Shown one piece after another: positions 52,873-61,471 of a DNA stretch of 64,000 nt; position 1 is the stretch's first letter, and each line of letters starts with the position of its first letter. The notes below the pieces were generated by a model. That model was not told the DNA's origin. It ran no database searches and saw only the letters and a program-made list of their open reading frames with translations. The stretch is from Clostridium saccharoperbutylacetonicum N1-4(HMT) (lineage in GTDB: Bacteria > Bacillota > Clostridia > Clostridiales > Clostridiaceae). The position numbers and the translations under genes are program-made. The stretch lies in NCBI RefSeq assembly GCF_000340885.1, contig NC_020291.1, positions 2,355,001-2,419,000 on the forward strand, written 5' to 3'.

Positions 52873-53613
52873 ATGAGAAGAGTAAGAGATGTATTTTATA
52901 TAAATGCAAATTTTAATGAGAAATATTTTATATATTATGGAATGGAATTTAAAGAATTTATTAAACATAATCCAATAAAGATAGAAAACATTTTGGTCAC
53001 TGAAGGAAATTATATTGCTAATAATTTTAATAGAAGTTGGTTCTTGGAGACGGCTAATGGAAAAAATGATATTTTAGAGTTATCAAAGGAAGATATTTAT
53101 GGTTTAGGTAATTTCCATTGGTTAGACTATAATAATGAAGTTGATTTAAATAGCTGCACACCAGAAGAAAAGGCAGAAGTATTATATTTATCACATTTTG
53201 GCAAGCCTTTGAATTCACCATTTTTTAGTGGAATAAATAATGACTTTGTTTATCTTTCTCATGATGACGGGTGGTTTTGTAAATTGTATTGCAAAGATAT
53301 GTGTGTATTTAAAGATATAATTGCAAATAAAATTATAGAGAGTTTTTCCACAAATAAAAGAAGGAAAATATATCCTATGCCTGAAGATATAAAAGAAGAG
53401 ATCCTTGAATTAACTAAAAAAGGACTTTTAATAGACTTCTCTAATATATACAGGGATAATAAATGTATTAGTTTAAATTATTATACTATTGGTCATTATG
53501 AAGATATGGACGAAATGTATAATAATCTCGAACGAAACAAGTACAGAGCGGATGTTAAAGGAATAATTGAGCATAAAAATAAGTCATGGAAAATACAAAG
53601 CAGAAATAATTAA
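52873..53613 (+). CDS. Hypothetical protein of the immunity-like island, 246 residues
   Basis: A soluble protein with aromatic-rich strands (EKYFIYYGMEFKEFIKHNPI, FFSGINNDFVYLSHDDGWFC, CISLNYYTIGHYEDMDEMYN). No recognised family. ATAGGAG precedes the ATG. It is the last intact same-strand gene of the island and is followed by a terminator. Confidence 0.55.
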   Translation: MRRVRDVFYINANFNEKYFIYYGMEFKEFIKHNPIKIENILVTEGNYIANNFNRSWFLETANGKNDILELSKEDIYGLGNFHWLDYNNEVDLNSCTPEEKAEVLYLSHFGKPLNSPFFSGINNDFVYLSHDDGWFCKLYCKDMCVFKDIIANKIIESFSTNKRRKIYPMPEDIKEEILELTKKGLLIDFSNIYRDNKCISLNYYTIGHYEDMDEMYNNLERNKYRADVKGIIEHKNKSWKIQSRNN

Positions 53614-53699
53614 AGTATTAATCTATTGGGTATCTTGCTAGTTGTCATAGGGTATCACCTTCTTAAGTAAAGATACAACCTTATTATACCAAAACAAAA

Positions 53700-53735
53700 A
53701 GTGACTATGTAGCCACATAGCCACTAATTTTTATT
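53700..53735 (+). terminator. Terminator closing the immunity-like island
   Basis: AGTG-CTATGT pairs with ACATAG-CACT (53700-53710 with 53715-53725, one mismatch), then AATTTTTATTTT. It lies between convergent genes and can serve both. Confidence 0.7.
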
Positions 53736-53756
53736 TTACGCCACGAAAAATGATTT

Positions 53757-54581
53757 TCACTTATATAAGCTAATAAGATCATTCACAAATATTTCTCCAT
53801 TTGTAAAATGAATTTTATTGTTGCTTAAAAGTCCATCCAATGATTGAATTGTTTTTTCGATCATAGAAATTTTCCATTTTTTACTTAAATCTGTTTTAAA
53901 GCTAATATAAACTTCATTTTTTAACGGTTCAAATACTATTGAACACAAAGTATTCTCCTGACTAGTTTTTCTTAAAATTTCAAAGGCTTCATTTATACCA
54001 AAGCTATGAATATTATTATCAATATATTCATGAGCACAAATATATCTATCAGCACCTATACCATATACTTTATTATAATTTGCTTCCTTAAAATCCCCAT
54101 TTGGAAAATTAGTCATAATAATAAAATCATTATTAATCTGACTTATTATATTTGTATCAATTCCTTCTTCCAGAATAAATGCATCACCAGTTTTATCAGC
54201 GATAATAGTATGTAGCCCTAAATCTGGGTATAATGGATTTCTAGGATACGAGATTACTCTTTTATTAAGAATTTCAAAAAATTCAGATGTTTTTCTTGTT
54301 TTCTTTAGCGCCTCATCAAAAATATCGAAAGCAAACCAATCATTTTCGTCACAACTTGATTTAAAACCTGGACTATATTGTACTGCTTGAGTACAGATAA
54401 AAAGACCGTCACTATTAATACCAGCAACATCAATGTATTTATTTTCCATTAATGCTGAAAAATTAAAAATATTTTTATAATTATAACTATTAATTTTCAG
54501 TTTTAAATCAATTTCATCAGTATCAAAATTCATACCATAAATAGTTTTTTCTTGACCGTATACTGCAAAACTTGTACACAT
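53757..54581 (-). CDS. Linear amide C-N hydrolase (choloylglycine hydrolase/penicillin V acylase superfamily)
   Basis: A 274-residue Ntn hydrolase. The start MCTSFAVYGQEKTIYGMNFD places Cys2 as the N-terminal nucleophile exposed after Met removal, as in bile salt hydrolases and penicillin V acylases. VAGINSDGLFI, PLYPDLGLHTIIADKTGDAF, FIIMTNFPN and GIGADRYICA are family-like. It would hydrolyse an N-acyl amide; the substrate (acyl-homoserine-like, bile acid or peptide amide) is unknown. AAAGGAG precedes the ATG. No signal peptide. Confidence 0.75.
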   Translation of the reverse strand: MCTSFAVYGQEKTIYGMNFDTDEIDLKLKINSYNYKNIFNFSALMENKYIDVAGINSDGLFICTQAVQYSPGFKSSCDENDWFAFDIFDEALKKTRKTSEFFEILNKRVISYPRNPLYPDLGLHTIIADKTGDAFILEEGIDTNIISQINNDFIIMTNFPNGDFKEANYNKVYGIGADRYICAHEYIDNNIHSFGINEAFEILRKTSQENTLCSIVFEPLKNEVYISFKTDLSKKWKISMIEKTIQSLDGLLSNNKIHFTNGEIFVNDLISLYK

Positions 54582-54735
54582 TTTAGAAACTCCTTTTAAT
54601 TTATAATATTGTCATATATAGATATCCCAATTAATAATCAAACCTATAAATGTAATATATATGTACTATTGAGAAATTATAATCGTAACACTACACTAGA
54701 AATTAGAGACATATTTGTGCAAGCGGCATATTAAA

Positions 54736-54816
54736 TTAAGCTGTGATGATTATTAAGGAGATAAGTGAAAGTCCAAATCTATGATTTGGTTTCTTTAACT
54801 TAGTTAACTCATTCAT
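54736..54816 (-). pseudogene. Truncated 26-codon start of a membrane protein gene
   Basis: After AAAGGAGG, ATG 54816 opens MNELTKLKKPNHRFGLSLIS and ends in LIIITA then TAA: a basic start and the beginning of a membrane helix. It resembles the N-terminus of a transporter such as an NhaC-type antiporter, but is cut. It could also be a genuine leader peptide within the repeat element around it. Confidence 0.3.
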
Positions 54817-54965
54817 GAGTTAACCTCCTTTAAAAACTGATTTGGTGTGAATCGCTTACTCAGCGAACGAACGTGAGTCGAGTTTCCTCTATTGGTTGTT
54901 CCACTTTCTGCTTGTCATAAATTTACTTTAGGAACATGCAGAAATGGGTGCAACCTTCCACTTAG
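54761..54965 (-). repeat. Element related to the P1 insert of the glmS ribozyme
   Basis: On the minus strand: CTAAGTGGAA (54965-54956), a 34-base block GGAAACTCGACTCAC...GCTGAGTAAGC (54887-54854; 31/34 identical to 18937-18970), and AAATC..AGATTTGGA.TTTCACTTAT (54787-54761; matches 18981-19007). The same three blocks occur in the same order in the ribozyme arm, with a longer internal spacer here. Confidence 0.7.
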
Positions 54966-55186
54966 AACCCATCCAGCGAAAATTTCATAAGTCCGCTGTA
55001 ATAAATATGTGTTTAATTTCGGTAAGTCCGCATATGTCTAATTCTTGCATTGGATATCTATATGCTTAGAGTATTTAGAGAATCATTTAGTTATTTTACC
55101 ATTGGTTTCACCACTTTCTTAAACTTATATTTAAATGATATCACTGGCTACATCAGTGTATCAACCTAATACATTTTTCAGAAACA

Positions 55187-55224
55187 AAAATGCGCCATCT
55201 AGCGTTTGCTTTATGGCACATTTT
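55187..55224 (-). terminator. Terminator after the CD3324-like gene
   Basis: Read leftward, AAAATGTGCCA pairs with TGGCGCATTTT (one T-G wobble), followed by TTGTTTC. It abuts the stop codon at 55226. Confidence 0.7.
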
Positions 55225-55225
55225 A

Positions 55226-55504
55226 TTATTGATTTTCTTTTTTCATTCTGAAAATAATTTTCTGTATACTTTTGGTGGATAAATAATACATTTCAGAAAG
55301 ACTTTTCACAGAAGTACCCTCTTGATATATCTTATAAATATCTGCATTTCTCGCAGAAGTTTCCTCTTTACTTCTAGTAGTTTCTCCCCAATGTTTTTTG
55401 TTGCATTCTTTTTTAGGAATATATATGTATTCACCCTCAACATATTTTTGAATTAAATCCAATAATTCTTGTGGCAACACATCTGTTGCTTTAATATAGC
55501 TCAT
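55226..55504 (-). CDS. CD3324-family small HTH protein
   Basis: A 92-residue protein: SYIKATDVLPQELLDLIQKY, VEGEYIYIPKK, KHWGETTRSKEETSARNADI, then a C-terminal HTH (YKIYQEGTSVKSLSEMYYLS and TKSIQKIIFRMKKE). This is the pattern of the CD3324/Mor-like family of probable DNA-binding proteins in clostridia; targets unknown. TAGGAGGAGC precedes the ATG. Confidence 0.75.
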   Translation of the reverse strand: MSYIKATDVLPQELLDLIQKYVEGEYIYIPKKECNKKHWGETTRSKEETSARNADIYKIYQEGTSVKSLSEMYYLSTKSIQKIIFRMKKENQ

Positions 55505-55881
55505 TAGTATGCTCCTCCTAAATACAATTTCATTTTAGGATTGAGCAAAGGTTATTTCATATTTAATTATTGATATCTATGCAATAGCCTCTGCTATGCA
55601 TTAACTACAGGTCTAGTCATAAGGCAATTTCCTCCATTTCTTCTTAGTTACTGTAAATTATATTTATTATTTCTCACATCTAATGTATAAGTTTAAAATA
55701 TTATAGTACATTTTACCACAAATTAGGATAAAGCGACAACTATAAAATTGCGCAAAAACTAACTTATGAAAGTAATCATTTAACTTTATTTGTTCCTCAT
55801 AGCAAAAAAGTCATGGATGTGTTTTATTAGGTTTACTGGGCAAATGTTTTTTTCTTTACTTGGTAATAAATAGATGATAAG

Positions 55882-55917
55882 ATAGTTAAATAGATTTAAT
55901 TAAATATATTTAACTAT
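55882..55917. promoter_or_regulatory. Inverted repeat operator upstream of the MarR gene
   Basis: ATAGTTAAATA (55882-55892) and TATTTAACTAT (55907-55917), a perfect 11-bp inverted repeat with 14-base spacer ending 21 bases before the MarR start codon. Half-sites of MarR-family operators are of this kind, so autoregulation is likely. The preceding 370 bases (from 55505) hold nothing else recognisable. Confidence 0.65.
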
Positions 55918-55938
55918 TTATATGGAAGGTGAAAAATT

Positions 55939-56370
55939 ATGATTGAAAACAATATAGCCTTAATTGCAAATTATTTTTGGAAAGAATCTATTAACAATAT
56001 TAGTAATACTTTATCTGAGGCACAAATTAGTAATTTTAATATGAATGATTACTATTACCTTACATCAATTTATCAACTAGGTGCACCTAAATTGGGAGAT
56101 TTAGCTACAAAACTTAATTTGACAAAGCCTGCAATTTCAGCATTAGTTAAAAGATTAGAGAAGAATGAATTAATAGTAAAAACTCAATCTAAAGAGGACA
56201 AAAGGGTTTATTTTGTGAGCCTTACTAACAAAGCAATTAAAATTATTGAAGGAGATAATAAGTTATATGCAAGTTTATCAAATGTTTTTAGTGATTTCTT
56301 AACAAATGAAGAAATGGAGATTGTTGATAATTTATTGCAGAAAGTAGTAGATAGATTTATACAACTGTAA
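55939..56370 (+). CDS. MarR-family regulator of a small efflux operon
   Basis: A 143-residue winged-helix dimer protein: PKLGDLATKLNLTKPAISAL (recognition helix), VKRLEKNELIVKTQSKEDKR (wing), VYFVSLTNKAIKII. GGAAGGTG precedes the ATG. It lies just ahead of a DUF5360 gene and an SMR transporter gene and behind an 11-bp dyad, so it probably represses all three until an inducer binds. Confidence 0.87.
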   Translation: MIENNIALIANYFWKESINNISNTLSEAQISNFNMNDYYYLTSIYQLGAPKLGDLATKLNLTKPAISALVKRLEKNELIVKTQSKEDKRVYFVSLTNKAIKIIEGDNKLYASLSNVFSDFLTNEEMEIVDNLLQKVVDRFIQL

Positions 56371-56418
56371 AGATACATAACTAAATTGAACTTAATTAGT
56401 TTATTGGGGGAAGTTATA

Positions 56419-56814
56419 ATGAAAAATTTAAAGTACTTTGTTTTGATTACAGATATAGGATTCGTGATTTATTGGTTTATTACGCTGTTTCATTTAATTC
56501 CAGAAAATCTATTGTTTAAAGATTATACTAATCCTATTTTATTTGCATGGAATTGGTCATTCTTTCCGCTTGATATGGCAATTTCTATAACAGGATTTTT
56601 AGGGCTATACTTGTATCGTAAAAAGAGTATATTATGGAAGAAAATTAGTTTGATTTCGCTTGTTTTGACAGTATGCTCAGGATTGCAGGCTATTTCATTT
56701 TGGTTAATAAGGTATGACTTTGATCCAATCTGGTGGATTTTTAATTCTTATTTGCTTATATATCCATTATTCTTTATAAAAGGTTTATTAATTGATAATT
56801 GTGAGAGGTGTTAA
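56419..56814 (+). CDS. DUF5360 (YvaD-like) membrane protein
   Basis: A 131-residue protein with four predicted helices (FVLITDIGFVIYWFITLFHL; PILFAWNWSFFPLDMAISIT; ISLISLVLTVCSGLQAISF; SYLLIYPLFFIKGLL). It matches the YvaD-type family that accompanies the SMR gene yvaE in Bacillus. ATG 56419 follows GGGGGAAG; the frame extends to 56386 without a ribosome site. Probably assists or accompanies SMR efflux. Confidence 0.72.
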   Translation: MKNLKYFVLITDIGFVIYWFITLFHLIPENLLFKDYTNPILFAWNWSFFPLDMAISITGFLGLYLYRKKSILWKKISLISLVLTVCSGLQAISFWLIRYDFDPIWWIFNSYLLIYPLFFIKGLLIDNCERC

Positions 56815-56816
56815 AA

Positions 56817-57131
56817 GTGAGTTGGATTTATTTAATTTTAGCAATAACATTTGAAATTTTAGGAACAACTTTAATGAAGTTGTCAGATGGTTTTTCAAAT
56901 GTAAAATATGCTATAGCCATGCTTATTTTTTATGTTCTAAGCTTAAGTATGTTAACATTGGCTTTAAAGAAGTTAGAGATAGGAATTGCATATGCAATTT
57001 GGTCAGGTGTAGGGATAGTGTTATTATCTATTATTGGAGTTATATTTTTTAAAGAATCAATAAATTTGCCTAGAATAATATTTGTAAGTTTTATCTTGAT
57101 AGGTACAATTGGATTGAATCTGAGTAGATAA
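56817..57131 (+). CDS. Small multidrug resistance (SMR) transporter
   Basis: A 104-residue protein with four transmembrane helices. The essential Glu is in WIYLILAITFEILGTTLMKL, and GIAYAIWSGVGIVLLSIIGV is the SMR signature. It exports cationic compounds by proton antiport, as a dimer. The GTG start at 56817 follows GAGAGG; a GTG at 56808 is in frame but overlaps the previous stop. Last gene of the MarR-DUF5360-SMR operon. Confidence 0.88.
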   Translation: MSWIYLILAITFEILGTTLMKLSDGFSNVKYAIAMLIFYVLSLSMLTLALKKLEIGIAYAIWSGVGIVLLSIIGVIFFKESINLPRIIFVSFILIGTIGLNLSR

Positions 57132-57206
57132 TGAAATCTTACGGTAGATTTTGTTTTGATCCTAATTCTGGAGGTATAAAAATATGATTTTTCTAAATTT
57201 TAAGAA

Positions 57207-57269
57207 GAATTAGTTGATTTAATGATATTATTAAGAAATAGGATTTCCGAGAATAAATATATAAAATAA
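57207..57269 (+). pseudogene. 3'-end remnant related to the 43195-43644 gene
   Basis: The frame reads ELVDLMILLRNRISENKYIK then stop, matching the intact gene's ELIDLMILLRKAISENKF, with near-identical DNA over GATTTAATGATATTATTAAG. Only the last 20 codons are present. Confidence 0.65.
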
Positions 57270-57309
57270 AGAATTTAGAAACCTATTAATAATACATATA
57301 AATTAGATG

Positions 57310-57346
57310 TTAAGGTTGGAGTTGAACATTAAACCTCCAACCTTAA
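57310..57346. terminator. Bidirectional hairpin between convergent genes
   Basis: TTAAGGTTGGAG (57310-57321) pairs with CTCCAACCTTAA (57335-57346), 12 bp perfect. It lies between the SMR gene and the leftward metallophosphoesterase. Confidence 0.7.
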
Positions 57347-57365
57347 AGAATTACTTAAATTATGA

Positions 57366-58286
57366 TTAACACGAACTTGTTCTTAAATCAAAGGTTCCAA
57401 TTGGTTCTGGACCTCTTAATATTTTTCTTTTTATATGAAGACTTCCATTTGAAGAAGTTCTAATCTTCCATTCAATCAACATTATTTGTCCATTTACTAT
57501 CTCAATGCCTTGTATTCCACTTGCTCTAACACATGAGCCGTCATTGAAGTAAGGTATTTCATTCACTTTTGGAAAATGAGGTCTATGGGTATGCCCGCAG
57601 ATGATCATAATTTTGTTAGTTTTAATCCAATTACTATAAATACGTTCAATTTTATGAATCTTTTCTGAACTTTTTACAGGACTTGCAGGGTTTATAAATC
57701 CTACAGAGTGAAGAAATCTCCAAAAATATCTTACTGTGAGCCTAGTAAAAAACCATATCTTGTCATTCATTATATCTCCTTGATGACCATGAACAGTTAA
57801 TATTTCTTGGCCTGTATCTTTATGCTTAAAAACTACTGACTCATGTACTTGGAGGTTGGGGAATAATTCTATTTCTTCTTCGTTATAATCATCATAAAAT
57901 TTATAATAATTCTTTTCTACAAAATTTTTATATTTTAACTGTATGTTATGATTACCATATAGCATAATCAATCTATCAGAATTGAAAAACTTTTTTAATA
58001 TAGAATATACATCATCATGTGCAAGTCTTATGTGTTTAAAATTAGAATGTTCCCAAAGTTCATCTCCATCGCCAACTTCAACATAAGTATAACCATTATT
58101 AAAATAGAATTCTAATGCAAATAAAAAGATATTTTGATTTTTTGCAAATTCATCAGATGGGGTACTATCGCCTCTATGACAATCGCTGAAAAATATATAT
58201 TTAGAGTTGTCATCAAAGTATTCAATTTTGGCGTTATTATAAGCTTCTGTTAATCTTTTTTTTGCTAGCTTCTTTTCTAATATCAT
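57366..58286 (-). CDS. Calcineurin-like metallophosphoesterase
   Basis: A 306-residue cytoplasmic phosphoesterase with all dimetal motifs in order: YIFFSDCHRGD, VEVGDGDELWE, MLYGNHNIQ, VHGHQGD and CGHTHRPHFP. Similar to clostridial serine/threonine-phosphatase-like and LpxH-like proteins, but Gram-positives lack LPS, so the substrate is unknown. The ribosome site (GGTGTTAT) is weak. The 430 bases upstream (58287-58720) show no gene. Confidence 0.85.
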   Translation of the reverse strand: MILEKKLAKKRLTEAYNNAKIEYFDDNSKYIFFSDCHRGDSTPSDEFAKNQNIFLFALEFYFNNGYTYVEVGDGDELWEHSNFKHIRLAHDDVYSILKKFFNSDRLIMLYGNHNIQLKYKNFVEKNYYKFYDDYNEEEIELFPNLQVHESVVFKHKDTGQEILTVHGHQGDIMNDKIWFFTRLTVRYFWRFLHSVGFINPASPVKSSEKIHKIERIYSNWIKTNKIMIICGHTHRPHFPKVNEIPYFNDGSCVRASGIQGIEIVNGQIMLIEWKIRTSSNGSLHIKRKILRGPEPIGTFDLRTSSC

Positions 58287-58720
58287 ATAACACCGTTACA
58301 CAAAATCTACTAAAATCTAATATTCGGAGTTTTATATTTTCTTTAAATAAGTTTTAATGATCTTTTCCTTTTATACTATTATTAGTTCTAATAAATTTAT
58401 AACGGTTTTCACCATCCTTCCAAATTTGAATTCTCCTTGTTGCTTTCGTGAAATAATCTCTTTAATTTATTATAACTCAAACAGATGTAATTAATCTGCC
58501 ATTTTGAATAAGAATATATTTAAAATAATAAAACTGTCCAACATAAAGGGAGTATTTTATTATATGGGAAAATCAGAATGTGTTGCAACATAGTCATATT
58601 ATGTTTATAAGATTATTGTTTTATATAAGAAAATAAAGTTACTTATAAAAATAAAAATATTTGCTACATAAGGAACATATGGTAAAATTAAAGATAATAT
58701 TGTAGAAAGTAGGGGAAAAG

Positions 58721-59119
58721 ATGTTAATATGGAAGAATGAATATTCAATAGGCGTTGACATGATTGATAAGCAGCATGAGCATTTGTTTGATATTGGAAA
58801 TCAAGCATATGAACTATTAAAAAATGAGCTCCGTGTGGACAAGTATGATGAAATTGTTCAAATACTAGAAGATTTGCGTCAATACACTAAATTTCATTTT
58901 GAAACAGAAGAAAACTATATGGCCCAAATTAACTATCTTCAATTATCTGATCAGAAAATGGAGCATGAAAATTTTATAAAAAAAATATCAGATATTGATT
59001 TTAGAAAGTTGGATGAAAACCCTAATAAGTATCTAGATGATATACTTTCTTTCGTTTTTGGTTGGATATTAGACCATGTTTTGAATAAAGATAAATTAAT
59101 AGCGCAAAATCAAGGTTAA
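58721..59119 (+). CDS. Bacteriohemerythrin
   Basis: A 132-residue four-helix protein binding a di-iron-oxo centre for O2. Iron-ligand motifs: IDKQHEHLFDIGN, KFHFETEENYM, KMEHENF and ILDHVLNKDK. The N-terminus LIWKNEYSIGVDMIDKQH is typical. GGGG precedes the ATG. In anaerobes it probably scavenges or senses oxygen. A second hemerythrin is encoded at 60598. Confidence 0.9.
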   Translation: MLIWKNEYSIGVDMIDKQHEHLFDIGNQAYELLKNELRVDKYDEIVQILEDLRQYTKFHFETEENYMAQINYLQLSDQKMEHENFIKKISDIDFRKLDENPNKYLDDILSFVFGWILDHVLNKDKLIAQNQG

Positions 59120-59212
59120 GTAAAGAGCTAATATTTAAGTTTAGTTTTAATTTATAATATGATTACTTTATTGTTTAAAATAAAGTAAAGTTACATTCTT
59201 AATACTTGAATT

Positions 59213-59242
59213 GAGGACAGTTGAAATAGACTGTTCTTTTAT
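59213..59242 (+). terminator. Terminator downstream of the first hemerythrin
   Basis: GGACAGT (59215-59221) pairs with ACTGTTC (59230-59236), one G-T pair, followed by TTTTATT. Confidence 0.6.
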
Positions 59243-59406
59243 TATGTAGAAAAATAACATTAGGAGCTTTGGTATTTATAATTGCCAATCAATATTTTTT
59301 ATCCTGTGAAAACTTAAAACAAATAATGTCATATTAAAAAGTTAACAAATTTGAATTCAAAATAATATGATATAAAAATAAGTTATTTTGTTTGAGGAGA
59401 TTATAT

Positions 59407-60219
59407 ATGGGGTACTATATTAAAGTAGAACCTAATGTAAAGATTTATGTAGAAGATCTTAATGAAGGAGCTGATAATACTATTTTATTTATACATGGCT
59501 GGCCAGGCAGTCATAAATTATTTGAATATCAATTTGATGTTTTACCAAAGTTAGGATATAGGTGTATTGGTATAGATACAAGAGGTTTTGGAGAGTCAGA
59601 TAAGCCTTACAAAGGTTATAATTTCGATAGGTTGTCAGATGATGTAAGGTGTATAATTGATGCCTTAAAGTTAAGAAATATAACACTAGCAGGACATTCA
59701 ACTGGAGGAGCAATTGCTGTAAGATATATGGCACGTCATAAAGGTCATGGAGTATCGAAGTTAGCTCTTTTTGCAGCTGCAGCTCCAAGTCTTATTAAGC
59801 GCCCGAACTTTCCTTATGGTTTAGATAAAGAGACGGTTATCAATCTTATTGAAGGAACATACAGTGATAGACCAAAGATGCTTCAAGGGTTTGGAGATAT
59901 ATTTTTCTATCAACATATAAGTGAAGCCTTTTCAAATTGGTTTTTCCAATTAGGATTACAGGCAGCAGGGTGGGCAACAGCAGCAATTGCAAATGCCTGG
60001 ATAAATGAAGTTTTCTTTTCTGATTTAGAAGAAATAAACGTTCCGACTCTAATTATTCATGGAATTCATGATAAAGTTGTGCCTTTTGAATTAGGAGAGA
60101 TACAAGAAAAATGCATTAAAGATTCGAAGCTTTTGCCTTTTGAATTTAGTGGACACGCTTCCTTTTATGATGAGAAAGATAGATTTAACAAAGAACTTAT
60201 TAAATTTATTGAAGAATAA
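59407..60219 (+). CDS. Alpha/beta hydrolase (haloperoxidase/esterase-like)
   Basis: A 270-residue hydrolase: oxyanion HG in FIHGWPGSHKLFEYQ, IGIDTRGFGESDKP, nucleophile elbow AGHSTGG, catalytic Asp near IIHGIHDKVVPF and His in FSGHASFYDEKD. It is the pattern of non-haem haloperoxidase-like esterases (RGFGxSDKP). ATG 59407 follows GAGGAG; the frame extends to TTG 59392, which overlaps the ribosome site. Substrate unknown. Confidence 0.83.
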   Translation: MGYYIKVEPNVKIYVEDLNEGADNTILFIHGWPGSHKLFEYQFDVLPKLGYRCIGIDTRGFGESDKPYKGYNFDRLSDDVRCIIDALKLRNITLAGHSTGGAIAVRYMARHKGHGVSKLALFAAAAPSLIKRPNFPYGLDKETVINLIEGTYSDRPKMLQGFGDIFFYQHISEAFSNWFFQLGLQAAGWATAAIANAWINEVFFSDLEEINVPTLIIHGIHDKVVPFELGEIQEKCIKDSKLLPFEFSGHASFYDEKDRFNKELIKFIEE

Positions 60220-60270
60220 AATACTTTTAATTAAGAGTGCTAAAGTAAATATATTGAATGTATTTTAAGG

Positions 60271-60317
60271 TTATGCAAATGGGAGAAAATATTTATCCTA
60301 TTTGCATAATCTTTTTT
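60271..60317 (+). terminator. Terminator after the alpha/beta hydrolase
   Basis: TTATGCAAAT (60271-60280) pairs with ATTTGCATAA (60300-60309), with GGA/TCC extending the stem, then CTTTTTT. Confidence 0.85.
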
Positions 60318-60597
60318 GATTCTAAAATTTTTAGAAGATTTTAGATAATATTCTTAGTTTAAAGTTGCACAATAAAACGAATAATAGCTTATTTAAAATT
60401 AAATTATAATACAATTTAATTAAAGAAATATTATAAAAAGACAAGAAACGGTGTAAATAAATGTCTGAAAAGTGAGAAAGTATATATAATTAGTATTATA
60501 ATATTACAATATGTAAAAACAAAATTATGAAGAAAAAAACAAAAAATAGTATAATATGCTTAAAATAAATAATAAAATTTTGAGAGGTGTATTGAGT

Positions 60598-60999
60598 ATG
60601 GAAATTAAATGGGATCAAAATTTAGCTGTTGGTGTTGATAAAATTGATAATCAGCACAAAGAATTGTTCGATAGAATGAATAAATTAATATTAGCAATGA
60701 AGGAGGGGAAAGGAAAGACTGAGGTTATGGATACATTGAAGTTTTTAGAAGATTACGTTGTTAAACATTTTAATGAGGAAGAAGAACTTCAAAAAAGAAA
60801 TAATTACCCAAAGTATGAGACTCAACATAAGGAACACGAAGAGTTCAAAATGGATTTAAATAATTTTAAGAGTATGATTGAAAAGGAAGGTTTATCTTCA
60901 GCTTCAGCCATAAAATTACAAAATAGTATGTCACTTTGGTGGAGAAAACATATAAAGGATTTGGATATGGATTTAGGAAAATTTTTGATGAAGGTTTAA
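60598..60999 (+). CDS. Bacteriohemerythrin, second copy
   Basis: A 133-residue di-iron protein: MEIKWDQNLAVGVDKIDNQH, KHFNEEEELQKRNNYPKYET, HKEHEEF and a final WWRKHIKDLD. It differs strongly from the copy at 58721 and has a longer, acidic helix C. ATG 60598 follows GAGAGGTG; the frame extends to 60556 without a ribosome site. Likely O2 binding; role in oxygen tolerance inferred. Confidence 0.9.
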   Translation: MEIKWDQNLAVGVDKIDNQHKELFDRMNKLILAMKEGKGKTEVMDTLKFLEDYVVKHFNEEEELQKRNNYPKYETQHKEHEEFKMDLNNFKSMIEKEGLSSASAIKLQNSMSLWWRKHIKDLDMDLGKFLMKV

Positions 61000-61052
61000 T
61001 TGACATAGGTTTATTTGTTTAATTAATAGAGTGAATAATATGGGTATGAAAG

Positions 61053-61105
61053 AACTATGCAAAGAAAGTAAGAGCAATCCTACTGAAAGGCATAGTTTTT
61101 TTATT
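61053..61105 (+). terminator. Terminator after the second hemerythrin
   Basis: AACTATGC (61053-61060) pairs with GCATAGTT (61090-61097), with AGTA/TACT inside, then TTTTTTATTTTATTT. Confidence 0.7.
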
Positions 61106-61175
61106 TTATTTACAATAGAACGTAAGTTCGATATAATGGTTTTATAGTATTTAATTAATAGGGGAGTAAGATAAG

Positions 61176-61358
61176 ATGGATAAAAATGTTTATGAACTCA
61201 TAAAAGATATTGAATTGCAGAGAGAAAATATTAATAATTGGGAACAAATAACTAATATATTTGTTAATTCTATCAAAAGAAGAGGGCTTAGTGAAGGTGA
61301 AGTAGAGAAAGTTAACAATATTATAATAAAAGGAATTAAAAACGAAGAATTATATTGA
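61176..61358 (+). CDS. Hypothetical 60-residue protein
   Basis: A small helical protein (VYELIKDIELQRENINNWEQ, SIKRRGLSEGEVEKVNNIII) with no recognised domain. GGGGAGTAAG precedes the ATG. It stands 113 bases before the sigma-54 activator gene on the same strand; a functional link is not evident. Confidence 0.5.
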   Translation: MDKNVYELIKDIELQRENINNWEQITNIFVNSIKRRGLSEGEVEKVNNIIIKGIKNEELY

Positions 61359-61471
61359 GTATGGTGTATAATTGATATAAAAGATAAAATGTTATGAATT
61401 AATTACTTTGATTAAGAGATACTAAAAATTTAACAAATAAGTAATTTAAATTTTATAATGGAGAAAAACAT

